Origin: Rhodospirillales bacterium
GTDB taxonomy: Bacteria; Pseudomonadota; Alphaproteobacteria; Reyranellales; Reyranellaceae
DNA: 64,000 nucleotides
Assembly: GCA_947466085.1 (NCBI GenBank)
Contig: CANIEC010000008.1
Location: forward strand, 1 to 64,000
Direction: 5' to 3'
The number at the start of each line of letters is the position of its first letter. The stretch's first letter is position 1. Shown piece after piece: positions 19,892 through 30,203 of this stretch. A program made the translations under genes and the position numbers. The notes under the pieces were generated by a model that was given only the letters and a program-made list of their open reading frames with translations, was not told where the DNA came from and ran no database searches.

Positions 19892-19914
19892 CTCCTGAGC
19901 GCAGCGAACGGTCC
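19892..19914 (+). repeat. Degenerate half-copy of the dispersed palindromic repeat
   Basis: The core cctgagcgcagcgaa (19894-19908) is identical to the arm of the 23853-23951 element, and the flanks diverge. It lies in the spacer between two convergent genes. Confidence 0.45.
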
Positions 19915-19969
19915 AACTCGCGATTCCCCGGGGCGGCCGCGGCTTGAACAGGCGAGGTGTCGCTGCGCC

Positions 19970-20950
19970 TCAGAACCAGTAGCGCTTGCCGACGGCGGAG
20001 GGCGCCAGAACCTCGTCGCCGAAGGCTTGGCCCAGCGCCGCCATGGCGCGCCAGCCGGTGCAGTGGCCGGCGCCGATACGGGCCAGGCCAAAGCCCTTCA
20101 GGGCGGCGATGGTCTCGGGGATGATCTTCTCGTTCGTACCCGAGAGATGAAGACCGCCTAGCACAGCATGCAGCGGCACCGCGGGGAAGCTCGCGCGGGC
20201 ATGGTGGAGCACGTTCACGATGCCGGCGTGTGAACAGGCGCTCAGCACGACCAGCCCCTTGCCCTTCACGTTCACCGCGATCCAGCGTTCGTCCATGAGC
20301 AACTCGTCGCTCTCCCACGGCGCATCGGGCGCCGTGCGCCGCATCTGGCCGGGCAGGCCGCGCTCGAAGGGCGTGACCCGCGGGATCTCGCCGCTCACAT
20401 GGAACAGGCCGTCGAGCAGGCGCTGCGGCTGGGTCGTCGAGACGATCTCGGCGCCGAGGCCGCTCAACTCATCGGCCGAGGGCACGTCGTCCATCTGCCG
20501 TACGCTGCCGTCTGGCAGCTTCATGCCGCGCTGGTGGAACATGCCGGGATGGACGTGGAAAGGTACGTCGCGTCCGCCGTTGCCGGCGCGGATGCGCTGC
20601 AGCGCCAGCTTCATGGCCCCGGCATGGTCCCAGTGGCCGTGCGAGAGCACGATGCCCTCGACCCGGCCGAGATCGACGCCGAGCCGCGTCGTGTTGCGCT
20701 CGAAGGCGTATTCCTCCGGCCCGCTGTCGAACAGCAGCGTGTGGATGACGTCGCCCTTCTGTACGGTGACGAGGCAGGAGAGCCCGTGGACGCCACAGCA
20801 CAGGCAGCGGTCCGACGAGGCGCGCAGGCCGCGCCGTGTGGCGAAAGCCCATTCGCCCTCGACGTTGAGTGGGGTGGAGGAGAGGCCATCGACTGCGTTG
20901 TCGACCAGGATGTGTATGTCGACGCGGTCGGCTTCGGCGAGGTCGGTCAC
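19970..20950 (-). CDS. MBL-fold metallo-hydrolase (COG1237-like)
   Basis: A 326-residue metallo-beta-lactamase-fold protein. The metal motif is HGHWDH (104-109, in GIVLSHGHWDHAG), with later ligands likely in VVLSACSHAGIVN and GAGHCTG. A Cys cluster (RCLCCGVHGLS, about 48-58) precedes the fold, in the position where this family has a conserved HGLS stretch. Relatives include a dihydropterin phosphate synthase-like group; the substrate here is unknown. It is downstream of the nitrile hydratase genes on the same strand, but 212 bases away. Confidence 0.85.
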   Translation of the reverse strand: MTDLAEADRVDIHILVDNAVDGLSSTPLNVEGEWAFATRRGLRASSDRCLCCGVHGLSCLVTVQKGDVIHTLLFDSGPEEYAFERNTTRLGVDLGRVEGIVLSHGHWDHAGAMKLALQRIRAGNGGRDVPFHVHPGMFHQRGMKLPDGSVRQMDDVPSADELSGLGAEIVSTTQPQRLLDGLFHVSGEIPRVTPFERGLPGQMRRTAPDAPWESDELLMDERWIAVNVKGKGLVVLSACSHAGIVNVLHHARASFPAVPLHAVLGGLHLSGTNEKIIPETIAALKGFGLARIGAGHCTGWRAMAALGQAFGDEVLAPSAVGKRYWF

Positions 20951-21162
20951 GCGGCTGGTCCTCCCATATTGATCGGCAGCCTAAGGGCCGGCGGTCCTGT
21001 CCGGCAACTGCGGACAGGCATCCGGCGCCCCGGTTGGTACGAACTGGTTGAGAGGCGGACTCACCAGGTGGCGTTGTTCCGACTCCAGTTCAGGAGTGTT
21101 GCGGTCGTTCCGCTAGGTCCTTGGCTGCGCTCAGAAAAAATCGTCTGATCAGAACGCGCCGA
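20951..21162. other. Spacer with half-copy of the dispersed repeat
   Basis: No gene is seen. A 20-base stretch at 21115-21134 (aggtccttggctgcgctcag) matches one arm of the repeat at 23853-23951 with a single difference. No clear promoter is visible for the metallo-hydrolase gene. Confidence 0.5.
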
Positions 21163-21780
21163 CTACTTCGCGCGCTCCAGGTAGCTCTCGAAGACGCCGA
21201 CATGGACGAAGGCCGGATCGGCCGCGTCGGACCACAGGTCGCGCGCGTCGAAGCGGACGTCGTAGGTCGGCTCGTGTTCGGCTTCGATGCCGTGGCCATG
21301 GGCGTCGGGGAACGGGTAGGGCGGTGACACGCCCACCACCACGCCGCTCTTGCCGCGGATATAGCCCGGCATGCGCACATGGCCATGCACGTGGTGCGAC
21401 TTGACCGTGACCTTGTCGCCGACCTTCAGCGTCTCGCGCGTGGCGACGTTGGTGCGGCCGGGGGCGCTCGGCAAGGCGAGTGGGAAGGCGCCCTGGGCGC
21501 GACGTTCCAGCTCCTCCTGGGTCAGGATGCCCTTCTCGACGCAGAGGGTGGCGAGGCTGGTCAGCGAGCGCTCATAGTAGCTGGCCGACAGATAGTGGCG
21601 CGGCTCCATGCGCTCGATGGCGTGGCGGTACTCGTCCATGTTGAAGATGCCGAGCTTGACCGCCAGCGAATAGAGCGCGTTGACCCGCTTCTCCCACGGC
21701 TCGTGGAAGGTCTGGGCGCGGAGCGAGTAGCGGACCCGGCCGAAGCCCTGCTTGCCGCCGAGATCGTGCATGCCGTCCAT
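21163..21780 (-). CDS. nthB: Nitrile hydratase subunit beta
   Basis: A 205-residue protein with the hallmark start MDGMHDLGGKQGFGRV and the C-terminal SH3-like barrel (GDKVTVKSHHVHGHVRMPGY and YDVRFDARDLW). It pairs with the alpha subunit to hydrate nitriles to amides. The full-length single chain argues against thiocyanate hydrolase, where the corresponding region is split into two subunits. It begins 16 bases after nthA ends. No activator gene follows. Confidence 0.93.
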   Translation of the reverse strand: MDGMHDLGGKQGFGRVRYSLRAQTFHEPWEKRVNALYSLAVKLGIFNMDEYRHAIERMEPRHYLSASYYERSLTSLATLCVEKGILTQEELERRAQGAFPLALPSAPGRTNVATRETLKVGDKVTVKSHHVHGHVRMPGYIRGKSGVVVGVSPPYPFPDAHGHGIEAEHEPTYDVRFDARDLWSDAADPAFVHVGVFESYLERAK

Positions 21781-21796
21781 GACTGTCTCTCCGGTC

Positions 21797-22393
21797 CTAG
21801 AGGCGCGAGACGCCGATCATGGCGTCCTTGGTGACCAGCCCGGCGAGTTTCTCCTCGGACCAGCCCTCGGTGCCTTCCGGGCGCACCGGCAGCACCATGT
21901 AGCGCGTGTCGGCCGTCGTATCCCAGACGCGGATCTCCATGTCGGCCGGCAGGTCGAGGCCCATCTCCTTCAGCACGGTGCGCGACTGGCGCACGACGCG
22001 GGCGCGGTATTCCAGGTCCTTGTACCAGTCCGGCGGCAGGCCGATGATCGAGAAGGCGGTGCACGAGCAGAGCGTGCAGCAGATCACATTGTGGACGTTC
22101 GGCGTGTTCTCCAGCACGACCAGGTGCCGGTGATGCGGCGGCATGGACAGGCCGAGCTCGGTCACGGCCTCCCGGCCGTTGGCGAACAGCCGCTCGCGGA
22201 ACGCCGGATCGGTCCAGGCCTTGGCGACCACACGCGCGCCGTTCTCCGGCACCCATTCCTCCTCGGCGAGGTGCTTGAACTCGCGGATGAAGTTGGCGGG
22301 CTCCATGCCGCGTTCGTGGAAGGCGGCCTCGATGGCATCGGTCCGCGCTTCGACGGAGGCGGTGGCCTGATGCTGATGGGTCTGGTCGGGCAT
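21797..22393 (-). CDS. nthA: Nitrile hydratase subunit alpha, cobalt type
   Basis: A 198-residue catalytic subunit. The metal claw is Cys106-Thr-Leu-Cys109-Ser-Cys111 (in NVICCTLCSCTAF); Thr after the first Cys is the known signature of cobalt enzymes, whereas iron enzymes have Ser. Two of these cysteines are normally oxidised to sulfinic and sulfenic acids during maturation. Other conserved parts are KAWTDPAFRERLFANG (58-73) and LPPDWYKDLEYRARVVRQ. The gene leads an nthA-nthB pair and is divergent from eno (120 bases apart). Confidence 0.95.
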   Translation of the reverse strand: MPDQTHQHQATASVEARTDAIEAAFHERGMEPANFIREFKHLAEEEWVPENGARVVAKAWTDPAFRERLFANGREAVTELGLSMPPHHRHLVVLENTPNVHNVICCTLCSCTAFSIIGLPPDWYKDLEYRARVVRQSRTVLKEMGLDLPADMEIRVWDTTADTRYMVLPVRPEGTEGWSEEKLAGLVTKDAMIGVSRL

Positions 22394-22435
22394 TGTTTTC
22401 TCCCAGGCGGCGGCAATTCTTGCGGGGAAGTATAG

Positions 22436-23791
<1,356 letters not shown>

Positions 23792-23812
23792 GCCAGGCTG
23801 AACGGGATGAGG

Positions 23813-23841
23813 AAGGGTCGCTGCGGCGGCCCTTTTTCTTT
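23813..23841 (+). terminator. Rho-independent terminator of eno
   Basis: The stem gggtcgc (23815-23821) pairs with gcggccc (23826-23832) around the 4-base loop tgcg, with one G-T wobble. It is followed directly by tttttcttt (23833-23841). It begins about 20 bases after the enolase stop codon. Confidence 0.85.
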
Positions 23842-23852
23842 GGGAAAGAGCG

Positions 23853-23951
23853 AAAGGTCCTTCGCTGCGCTCAGGATGACAATTTTGCTCGAATCTATGC
23901 ACTGCGCCGATCCAGAAAACGCTGTCATCCTGAGCGCAGCGAAGGACCTTT
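23853..23951. repeat. Dispersed intergenic palindromic repeat, copy 2
   Basis: Perfect 28-base inverted arms: 23853-23880 (aaaggtccttcgctgcgctc then aggatgac) and 23924-23951 (its exact reverse complement). They enclose a 43-base spacer that aligns with 7592-7626 in the first copy. The element lies just after the eno terminator and before the MarR-GNAT gene. The near-perfect arms suggest a young or maintained copy. Confidence 0.85.
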
Positions 23952-23994
23952 GCTTGATTGCCAATAGTTGACTACGGCAAGTAACTGATTGACG

Positions 23995-24020
23995 ATGGCA
24001 ATCTTCCTGGAGATTGCCAT
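23995..24020 (+). promoter_or_regulatory. Perfect hairpin/operator across the MarR-GNAT start
   Basis: Arms atggcaatct (23995-24004) and agattgccat (24011-24020) are perfect 10-base inverted repeats around the loop tcctgg. The GGAG ribosome-binding site straddles the loop and right arm, and the start codon (24019-24021) is at the end of the arm. It may be a MarR operator, a translational block, or both. Confidence 0.55.
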
Positions 24021-24948
24021 GGCAGCATCGTCGCTCGCGTCCCGCATCGAGGCGGTCCGCCGTTTCTCGCGCTTTTATACCCGCCGAATCGGCGTGCTCG
24101 AGGAAACCCTGCTGCACAGCCCCTTCACCCTGCCCGAGGGACGTCTGGTCTACGAGATCGCCAATCGCGACCGGCCGACGGCGCAGGAACTGTGCCGCGA
24201 TCTCGGACTCGACCCGGGCTATGTCAGCCGCCTGCTGAAGGGGCTGGAGAAGAGGGGCTGTCTCGCCCGCACACGCAGCCAGCAGGACAAGCGCGAGACG
24301 CAGCTCGCGCTCACCGCCAAGGGCCAGCAGCTCTGGGCCGCCATGAACGAGCAGTCGCGGCAGGACATCGCCAGACTGCTGGCCGAACTGCCGGTCGAGC
24401 GGCAGGACAAGCTGGTCAAGGCGCTGGCGACGGTCGAGAAGCTGCTCGACGAGCCGCCGGAGACGCGCACGCCCTTCACCCTGCGGCCGCATCAGCCCGG
24501 CGACATGGGCTGGATCATCCGCCGCCAGACCCAGCTCTATGCCGATGAGCATGGCTGGGACGGCAGCTTCGAGGCCATGCTGGCGGAGATATCGGCGAAG
24601 TTCATCCGCAAGTTCGACCCCAAGTCGGACAATTGCTGGATCGCCGAGCGCAACGGCGAGATCGTGGGATCGGTCTTCCTGGTGCGGGCGGGCAAGGCCA
24701 CGGGGCAGCTGCGCATGCTCTATGTCGAGCCGACGGCGCGCGGGCTGGGCATCGGCCAGAGCCTGGTCGCGGCCTGCATCGAGGATGCCCGCGCCAAGGG
24801 CTACCGGAAGCTGATGCTTTGGACCAACGACATCCTGGTCTCGGCGCGCAAGATCTACATCGCCGCCGGCTTCCGGCTCATCAAGGAAGAGAAGCACGAG
24901 AGTTTCGGCAAGAAGCTGGTCGGGCAGTTCTGGAACCTCGACCTGTGA
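24019..24948 (+). CDS. MarR-family regulator fused to a GNAT acetyltransferase
   Basis: A 309-residue fusion. Residues about 1-145 form a MarR winged helix-turn-helix (PTAQELCRDLGLDPGYVSRLL is the recognition region; RTRSQQDKRETQLALTAKG is the wing). Residues about 155-309 form a GNAT domain with the acetyl-CoA loop MLYVEPTARGLGIGQSLV and KIYIAAGFRLIKEE. Such fusions occur in many proteobacteria, but the ligand and acetyl acceptor are mostly unknown. I chose ATG 24019 because GGAG stands 7 bases upstream; ATG 23995 and TTG 23989 are in frame but lack a ribosome-binding site. It overlaps the EamA gene by 4 bases (GTGA), so the regulator may control the permease. Confidence 0.88.
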   Translation: MAASSLASRIEAVRRFSRFYTRRIGVLEETLLHSPFTLPEGRLVYEIANRDRPTAQELCRDLGLDPGYVSRLLKGLEKRGCLARTRSQQDKRETQLALTAKGQQLWAAMNEQSRQDIARLLAELPVERQDKLVKALATVEKLLDEPPETRTPFTLRPHQPGDMGWIIRRQTQLYADEHGWDGSFEAMLAEISAKFIRKFDPKSDNCWIAERNGEIVGSVFLVRAGKATGQLRMLYVEPTARGLGIGQSLVAACIEDARAKGYRKLMLWTNDILVSARKIYIAAGFRLIKEEKHESFGKKLVGQFWNLDL

Positions 24949-25850
24949 AGCGGCCCGGCCCGCTCTGGGCCGCGGCCGGGACCGGCATCCAGGTCGGCGC
25001 CGCCATGGTGGCGACCCGCTACGTCGTCGATGCGGCGGGGCCGGGGTCGCTCGGCTTCCTGCGCTATCTGGTCGGGCTGATCTGCCTGGTGCCGGCGCTG
25101 TGGCTGCGGCCGTGGCGGGGCATCGCCGGCCGCGACCTCGTGCCGATCGGGCTGCTGGGCATCGGACAGTTCGCGGCGCTGATCGTGCTGCTGAACTATT
25201 CGCTGCTGCACATCCCGGCGGCGCGGGCCTCGCTGCTGTTCTCGACCTTTCCGCTCATGACCATGATCCTGTCGGCACTGCTCGGCCGGGAACGGTTGAC
25301 GACGGCGAAAGTCGGCGGCTCGCTGCTCACCGTCGGGGGCGTCGCGATCGCGCTGGGAGGGGCCGCGCTGACGGCGCAGCCGGAACACGGGTCGGTCTGG
25401 CTGGGCACGCTGTCGGCCCTCGGTGCGGCCTTGTGCGGCGCGCTCTGCTCGATCTTCTATGCGCCCTATGTGGCGCGCAGCTCGGCGCTGCACGTGACCG
25501 CCTTCGCCATGTTCGTGGCCGTCCTGGCGCTCGCCGGTATTGCCGCTGGCGAGGGCTTTTTCGCCACCTGGCCGTCGTTCACGGCAGGCGAGGTGGCCGC
25601 GGTGGGCTTCATCGGCGTGTCGAGCGGCATCGGGTTCTTTCTCTGGGTCTATGCGCTGGGCAATGCGCCGCCGAGCCTGGTCACGCTGTTCCTGGGCCTC
25701 GGTCCGGTGACCGCGGCGCTGGGCGGCACGGCGCTGCTGGGCGAACCCTTGCCCGTCGCCGCTCTGCTGGGGCTCGGCTGTGTCCTGGCGGGCCTGTGGT
25801 GGGCACTGAAGCCCGACCGGCGGGCCGCACAGACGAAACAAACGAAATAA
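24945..25850 (+). CDS. EamA/DMT-family permease
   Basis: A 301-residue integral membrane protein with about ten hydrophobic helices in two repeated halves (each EamA domain about 130 residues; for example FLRYLVGLICLVPALWL and FFLWVYALGNAPPSLVTLFL). Members export metabolites such as amino acids or drugs; the substrate is not deducible. The start is GTG 24945, overlapping the upstream stop (GTGA), so translation is probably coupled to the MarR-GNAT gene. The C-terminus QTKQTK is encoded inside a 9-base tandem repeat. Confidence 0.85.
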   Translation: MKRPGPLWAAAGTGIQVGAAMVATRYVVDAAGPGSLGFLRYLVGLICLVPALWLRPWRGIAGRDLVPIGLLGIGQFAALIVLLNYSLLHIPAARASLLFSTFPLMTMILSALLGRERLTTAKVGGSLLTVGGVAIALGGAALTAQPEHGSVWLGTLSALGAALCGALCSIFYAPYVARSSALHVTAFAMFVAVLALAGIAAGEGFFATWPSFTAGEVAAVGFIGVSSGIGFFLWVYALGNAPPSLVTLFLGLGPVTAALGGTALLGEPLPVAALLGLGCVLAGLWWALKPDRRAAQTKQTK

Positions 25851-25868
25851 CCGAAACAGTCGAAACGA
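25833..25868 (+). repeat. Four imperfect 9-bp tandem repeats across the EamA stop codon
   Basis: Units are acgaaacaa, acgaaataa, ccgaaacag and tcgaaacga. The first two code for Gln-Thr-Lys (with the codon frame shifted by one base), and the stop codon TAA is the end of the second unit. The single base change from aac to aat-a-a in that unit makes the stop. Copy-number change would keep the reading frame. Confidence 0.7.
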
Positions 25869-25983
25869 ATGTCGCACCCCGGGCGATCCATGGGGTCGGA
25901 GTGGCTTGATGTCGCCGCGCCAATCGAAAAATTCTTGACGGAAGGTCACCATATGTTGCCATATCCCTGCAGGAACGCAGCAT

Positions 25984-26283
25984 ATGTTGTTGAGACCACG
26001 TCAGATTCTGGCTCCCGTCATCTTCGCCACGGTATTCGGTTATTTCGGGTACCATCTGGTGAACGGTGATCGCGGCCTGCTGGCCATGGCCCATCTTCAG
26101 CGCGAAGTGCTGATCGCCGAACAGAACCTCGCCGAAGCCGAGACCACCCGGAAGATCTGGGAGCGGCGCGTGGCGGCCCTGCGCAACCAGAGTCTCGAGC
26201 CCGACATGCTCGACGAGCGGGCGCGCGTGCTCCTGAACTTCGCGCGCAAGGACGACATCATCGTCTTCATGCCGACGCGCTGA
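25984..26283 (+). CDS. ftsB: Septum formation initiator protein FtsB/DivIC family
   Basis: A 99-residue bitopic cell-division protein. One transmembrane helix (about 10-25, APVIFATVFGYFGYHL) is followed by a coiled-coil of about 40 residues (LQREVLIAEQNLAEAETTRK) and a C-terminal MLDERARVLLNFARKDDI region typical of the family. In alphaproteobacteria it often lies between eno and pdhA, as here. A TTGACG hexamer (25935-25940) upstream may be the -35 of its promoter, but I see no convincing -10. Confidence 0.88.
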   Translation: MLLRPRQILAPVIFATVFGYFGYHLVNGDRGLLAMAHLQREVLIAEQNLAEAETTRKIWERRVAALRNQSLEPDMLDERARVLLNFARKDDIIVFMPTR

Positions 26284-26433
26284 CGGTCACGTCACGCGAC
26301 GATGACGCCTCGTTCAGCGTTCGCCCCGCGGCCGTCTGAAAGAAACTGTCCGGCGCGATCCATCGTAGGCAAACAATCGCTCAATTGCTGCGGCGCACCC
26401 GCCGAGAGTCTGTTTTTTCCTGCTAGATCAAAC

Positions 26434-26452
26434 ACATCGCCCTGAGCGATGT
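26434..26452 (+). promoter_or_regulatory. Inverted repeat upstream of pdhA, candidate operator
   Basis: Arms acatcgc (26434-26440) and gcgatgt (26446-26452) are perfect and separated by cctga. It ends 33 bases before the pdhA start, so it lies where a promoter or leader would be. The binding protein is unknown; the spacing is suited to a dimeric helix-turn-helix regulator. Confidence 0.35.
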
Positions 26453-26485
26453 TATAAGCCGAAGCGCGTTCACGAGGGGACTGCC

Positions 26486-27529
26486 ATGGCGAAGCCGGCC
26501 ACGAAGCCGAAAGACGATCCTTCTCCCGCCAAGGCGAAGTCGCCTGCGACTCCGGGCGACAACAGCGTGAGCCCCGACGAGCTCAAGGCGCATTACCGCG
26601 ACATGCTCCTGATCCGCCGCTTCGAGGAGCGGGCGGGCCAGCTCTACGGCATGGGCCTGATTGGCGGCTTCTGCCATCTCTACATCGGCCAGGAAGCGGT
26701 CGTGGTCGGGATGCAGGCCAACGTCCGCGACAAGGACGCCGTCATCACCTCCTACCGCGACCATGGCCACATGCTGGCCTGCGGCATGGACCCCAAGGGC
26801 GTGATGGCCGAGCTGACGGGACGCAGCGGCGGCTACTCCAAGGGCAAGGGCGGCTCGATGCACATGTTCAGCCGCGAGAAGAGCTTCTACGGCGGCCACG
26901 GCATCGTCGGCGCCCAGGTGCCGATCGGTACCGGTCTCGCCTTCGCCCACAAGTACAACGGCAACAAGAACGTCTCGCTGACCTATTTCGGCGACGGCAG
27001 CGCCAACCAGGGCCAGGTCTACGAGGCCATGAACATGGCGGCTCTCTGGAAGCTGCCGGTGGTCTACATCATCGAGAACAACCGCTACGGCATGGGCACC
27101 TCGGTCGAGCGCGCCTCGGCCACGACCGAGCTCTATCGCCACGGCGAAGCCTTCGGCATCCCGGGCGAGCGGGTCGATGGCATGGACGTGCTGGCGGTGC
27201 GGGCGGCCGGCGAGAAGGCCATCGAGCATGCGCGCAGCGGGCAGGGGCCCTACATCCTCGAGATGCAGACCTATCGCTACCGCGGCCATTCGATGAGCGA
27301 TCCGGCCAAGTACCGGACCAAGGAAGAGGTCGACAAGTTCCGCAACGAGCGCGACCCGATCGAGCATATCCGCAAGCGCCTGCTCGACGCCAAGATCGTC
27401 GACGAGACCGCGCTCAAGGCGGTCGATGCGGAGATCCGCAAGATCGTGAACGACGCCGCCGAATTCTCGCAGCAAAGTCCCGAGCCCGATCCGTCGGAGC
27501 TGTGGACCGACATCCTGGTTGAGGCCTGA
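26486..27529 (+). CDS. pdhA: Pyruvate dehydrogenase E1 component, alpha subunit
   Basis: A 347-residue thiamine diphosphate-dependent subunit. The ThDP motif starts GDGSANQG (169-176) and ends near [13 protein letters not shown]. The E1 phosphoryl-loop equivalents [15 protein letters not shown] are present. A Lys/Pro-rich N-terminal tail of about 25 residues precedes the fold. Decarboxylation of pyruvate by the alpha2beta2 E1 begins conversion to acetyl-CoA. It is the first gene of pdhA-pdhB-pdhC-lpd-lipA, with the next ATG 5 bases after its stop. Confidence 0.97.
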   Translation: MAKPATKPKDDPSPAKAKSPATPGDNSVSPDELKAHYRDMLLIRRFEERAGQLYGMGLIGGFCHLYIGQEAVVVGMQANVRDKDAVITSYRDHGHMLACGMDPKGVMAELTGRSGGYSKGKGGSMHMFSREKSFYGGHGIVGAQVPIGTGLAFAHKYNGNKNVSLTYFGDGSANQGQVYEAMNMAALWKLPVVYIIENNRYGMGTSVERASATTELYRHGEAFGIPGERVDGMDVLAVRAAGEKAIEHARSGQGPYILEMQTYRYRGHSMSDPAKYRTKEEVDKFRNERDPIEHIRKRLLDAKIVDETALKAVDAEIRKIVNDAAEFSQQSPEPDPSELWTDILVEA

Positions 27530-27533
27530 TCCC

Positions 27534-28904
<1,371 letters not shown>

Positions 28905-28919
28905 GGCGGGAGAGACGGC

Positions 28920-30194
28920 ATGTCCATCAACATCCTGATGCCCGCGCTCTCGCCCACCATGACGGAGGGCAAGCTCGCCAAGTGGCACGTCAAGGTCGGT
29001 GACACGGTCAAGTCAGGCCAGGTCGTCTGCGAGATCGAGACGGACAAGGCCACTATGGAAGTCGAGGCCGTCGACGAGGGCAAGATCGGCCAGATCCTCG
29101 TCGAGGAGGGCGCCGAAGGCGTGAAGGTCAACGCCGTCATCGCCGTGCTGCTCGAAGAGGGAGAAAAGGAAGCCGGCAAGTCCGTGGCACCTGCCGCTGA
29201 AAAGCCGGCTCCCAGGGCCGAGGAGAAGCCTGCCGAGAAGCCGGCAGCAGCGGCGCCCAAGCCGGCCGCACCAGCGGCTTCCTCCGGCGGCACCCGCATC
29301 TTCGCCTCGCCGCTGGCCAAACGCATCGCGGCGGAGAAGGGGATCGACCTCGCCGGCCTCAAGGGCTCCGGTCCGAACGGCCGCATCGTCAAGGCCGACG
29401 TCGAGAATGCCAAGCCCGGTGCCGCGCCCGCGGCAGCCCAGGTCCCGAAGGCCGCGGCCAAGGCATCGGCGCCGCCCGCCGGCGGCCAGCCGGTGTTCGT
29501 GGCGCCCGGCGATAGCCGCGTGCCGCACACCAGCATCCGCAAGGTCATCGCCCGGCGCATGCTCGAGTCCAAGCAGACCGTCCCGCACTTCTACCTGACG
29601 GTCGACTTCGAGATTGACGCGCTGCTGACGGCACGCACCGCGATCAACGCCGTGGTCGAGAAGAAGGGCACCAAGGTCTCGGTCAACGACATGGTGATCA
29701 AGGCCTGCGCCAAGGCGCTGCGTGACCATCCGGAGTGCAACGCCTCGTGGACCGAGGACGAGATGATCCAGTACGGCGCGGTCGATATCTCCGTCGCCGT
29801 CGCCACCGATCGCGGCCTCATCACGCCGATCGTGCGCAATGCCGACATGAAGGGCCTGGCGCAGATCTCGATCGAGATGAAGGACCTCGCCAGCCGCGCC
29901 AAGAGTGGCAAGCTGAAGCTCGAGGAGTTCCAGGGCGGCGGCTTCACCATCTCGAACCTCGGCATGTTCGGCATCCGCGACTTCGGCGCCATCATCAACA
30001 CGCCGCAGTCCATGATCCTGGCCGTCGGCGCGGGCGAGGAGCGGGTCGTCGTTCGCAAGGGCGAGATGGTCATTCGCAACATCATGAGCTGCACGCTGGC
30101 CGTCGATCACCGCGTGGTGGACGGCGCGATGGGCGCGCAGTTCCTGCAGACGCTCAAGGCGTATGTCGAGCAACCCGCCGCGATGCTGGCCTAG
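28920..30194 (+). CDS. pdhC: Pyruvate dehydrogenase E2, dihydrolipoamide acetyltransferase
   Basis: A 424-residue E2 core. The order is: lipoyl domain (1-78, Lys43), Ala/Pro/Lys linker, E3/E1-binding peripheral domain ([20 protein letters not shown] and [13 protein letters not shown], about 123-160), a second flexible linker, and the catalytic domain (about 195-424) with the active-site [15 protein letters not shown] near residue 400. It transfers the acetyl group from lipoyl to CoA. It has a single lipoyl domain, with the second one carried by pdhB. Confidence 0.97.
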   Translation: MSINILMPALSPTMTEGKLAKWHVKVGDTVKSGQVVCEIETDKATMEVEAVDEGKIGQILVEEGAEGVKVNAVIAVLLEEGEKEAGKSVAPAAEKPAPRAEEKPAEKPAAAAPKPAAPAASSGGTRIFASPLAKRIAAEKGIDLAGLKGSGPNGRIVKADVENAKPGAAPAAAQVPKAAAKASAPPAGGQPVFVAPGDSRVPHTSIRKVIARRMLESKQTVPHFYLTVDFEIDALLTARTAINAVVEKKGTKVSVNDMVIKACAKALRDHPECNASWTEDEMIQYGAVDISVAVATDRGLITPIVRNADMKGLAQISIEMKDLASRAKSGKLKLEEFQGGGFTISNLGMFGIRDFGAIINTPQSMILAVGAGEERVVVRKGEMVIRNIMSCTLAVDHRVVDGAMGAQFLQTLKAYVEQPAAMLA

Positions 30195-30203
30195 GAGTAC
30201 GTC

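Noticed and set aside
21163-22393. Thiocyanate hydrolase instead of nitrile hydratase
   Set aside because: Thiocyanate hydrolase splits the beta-like part into two subunits; here nthB is a single full-length chain.
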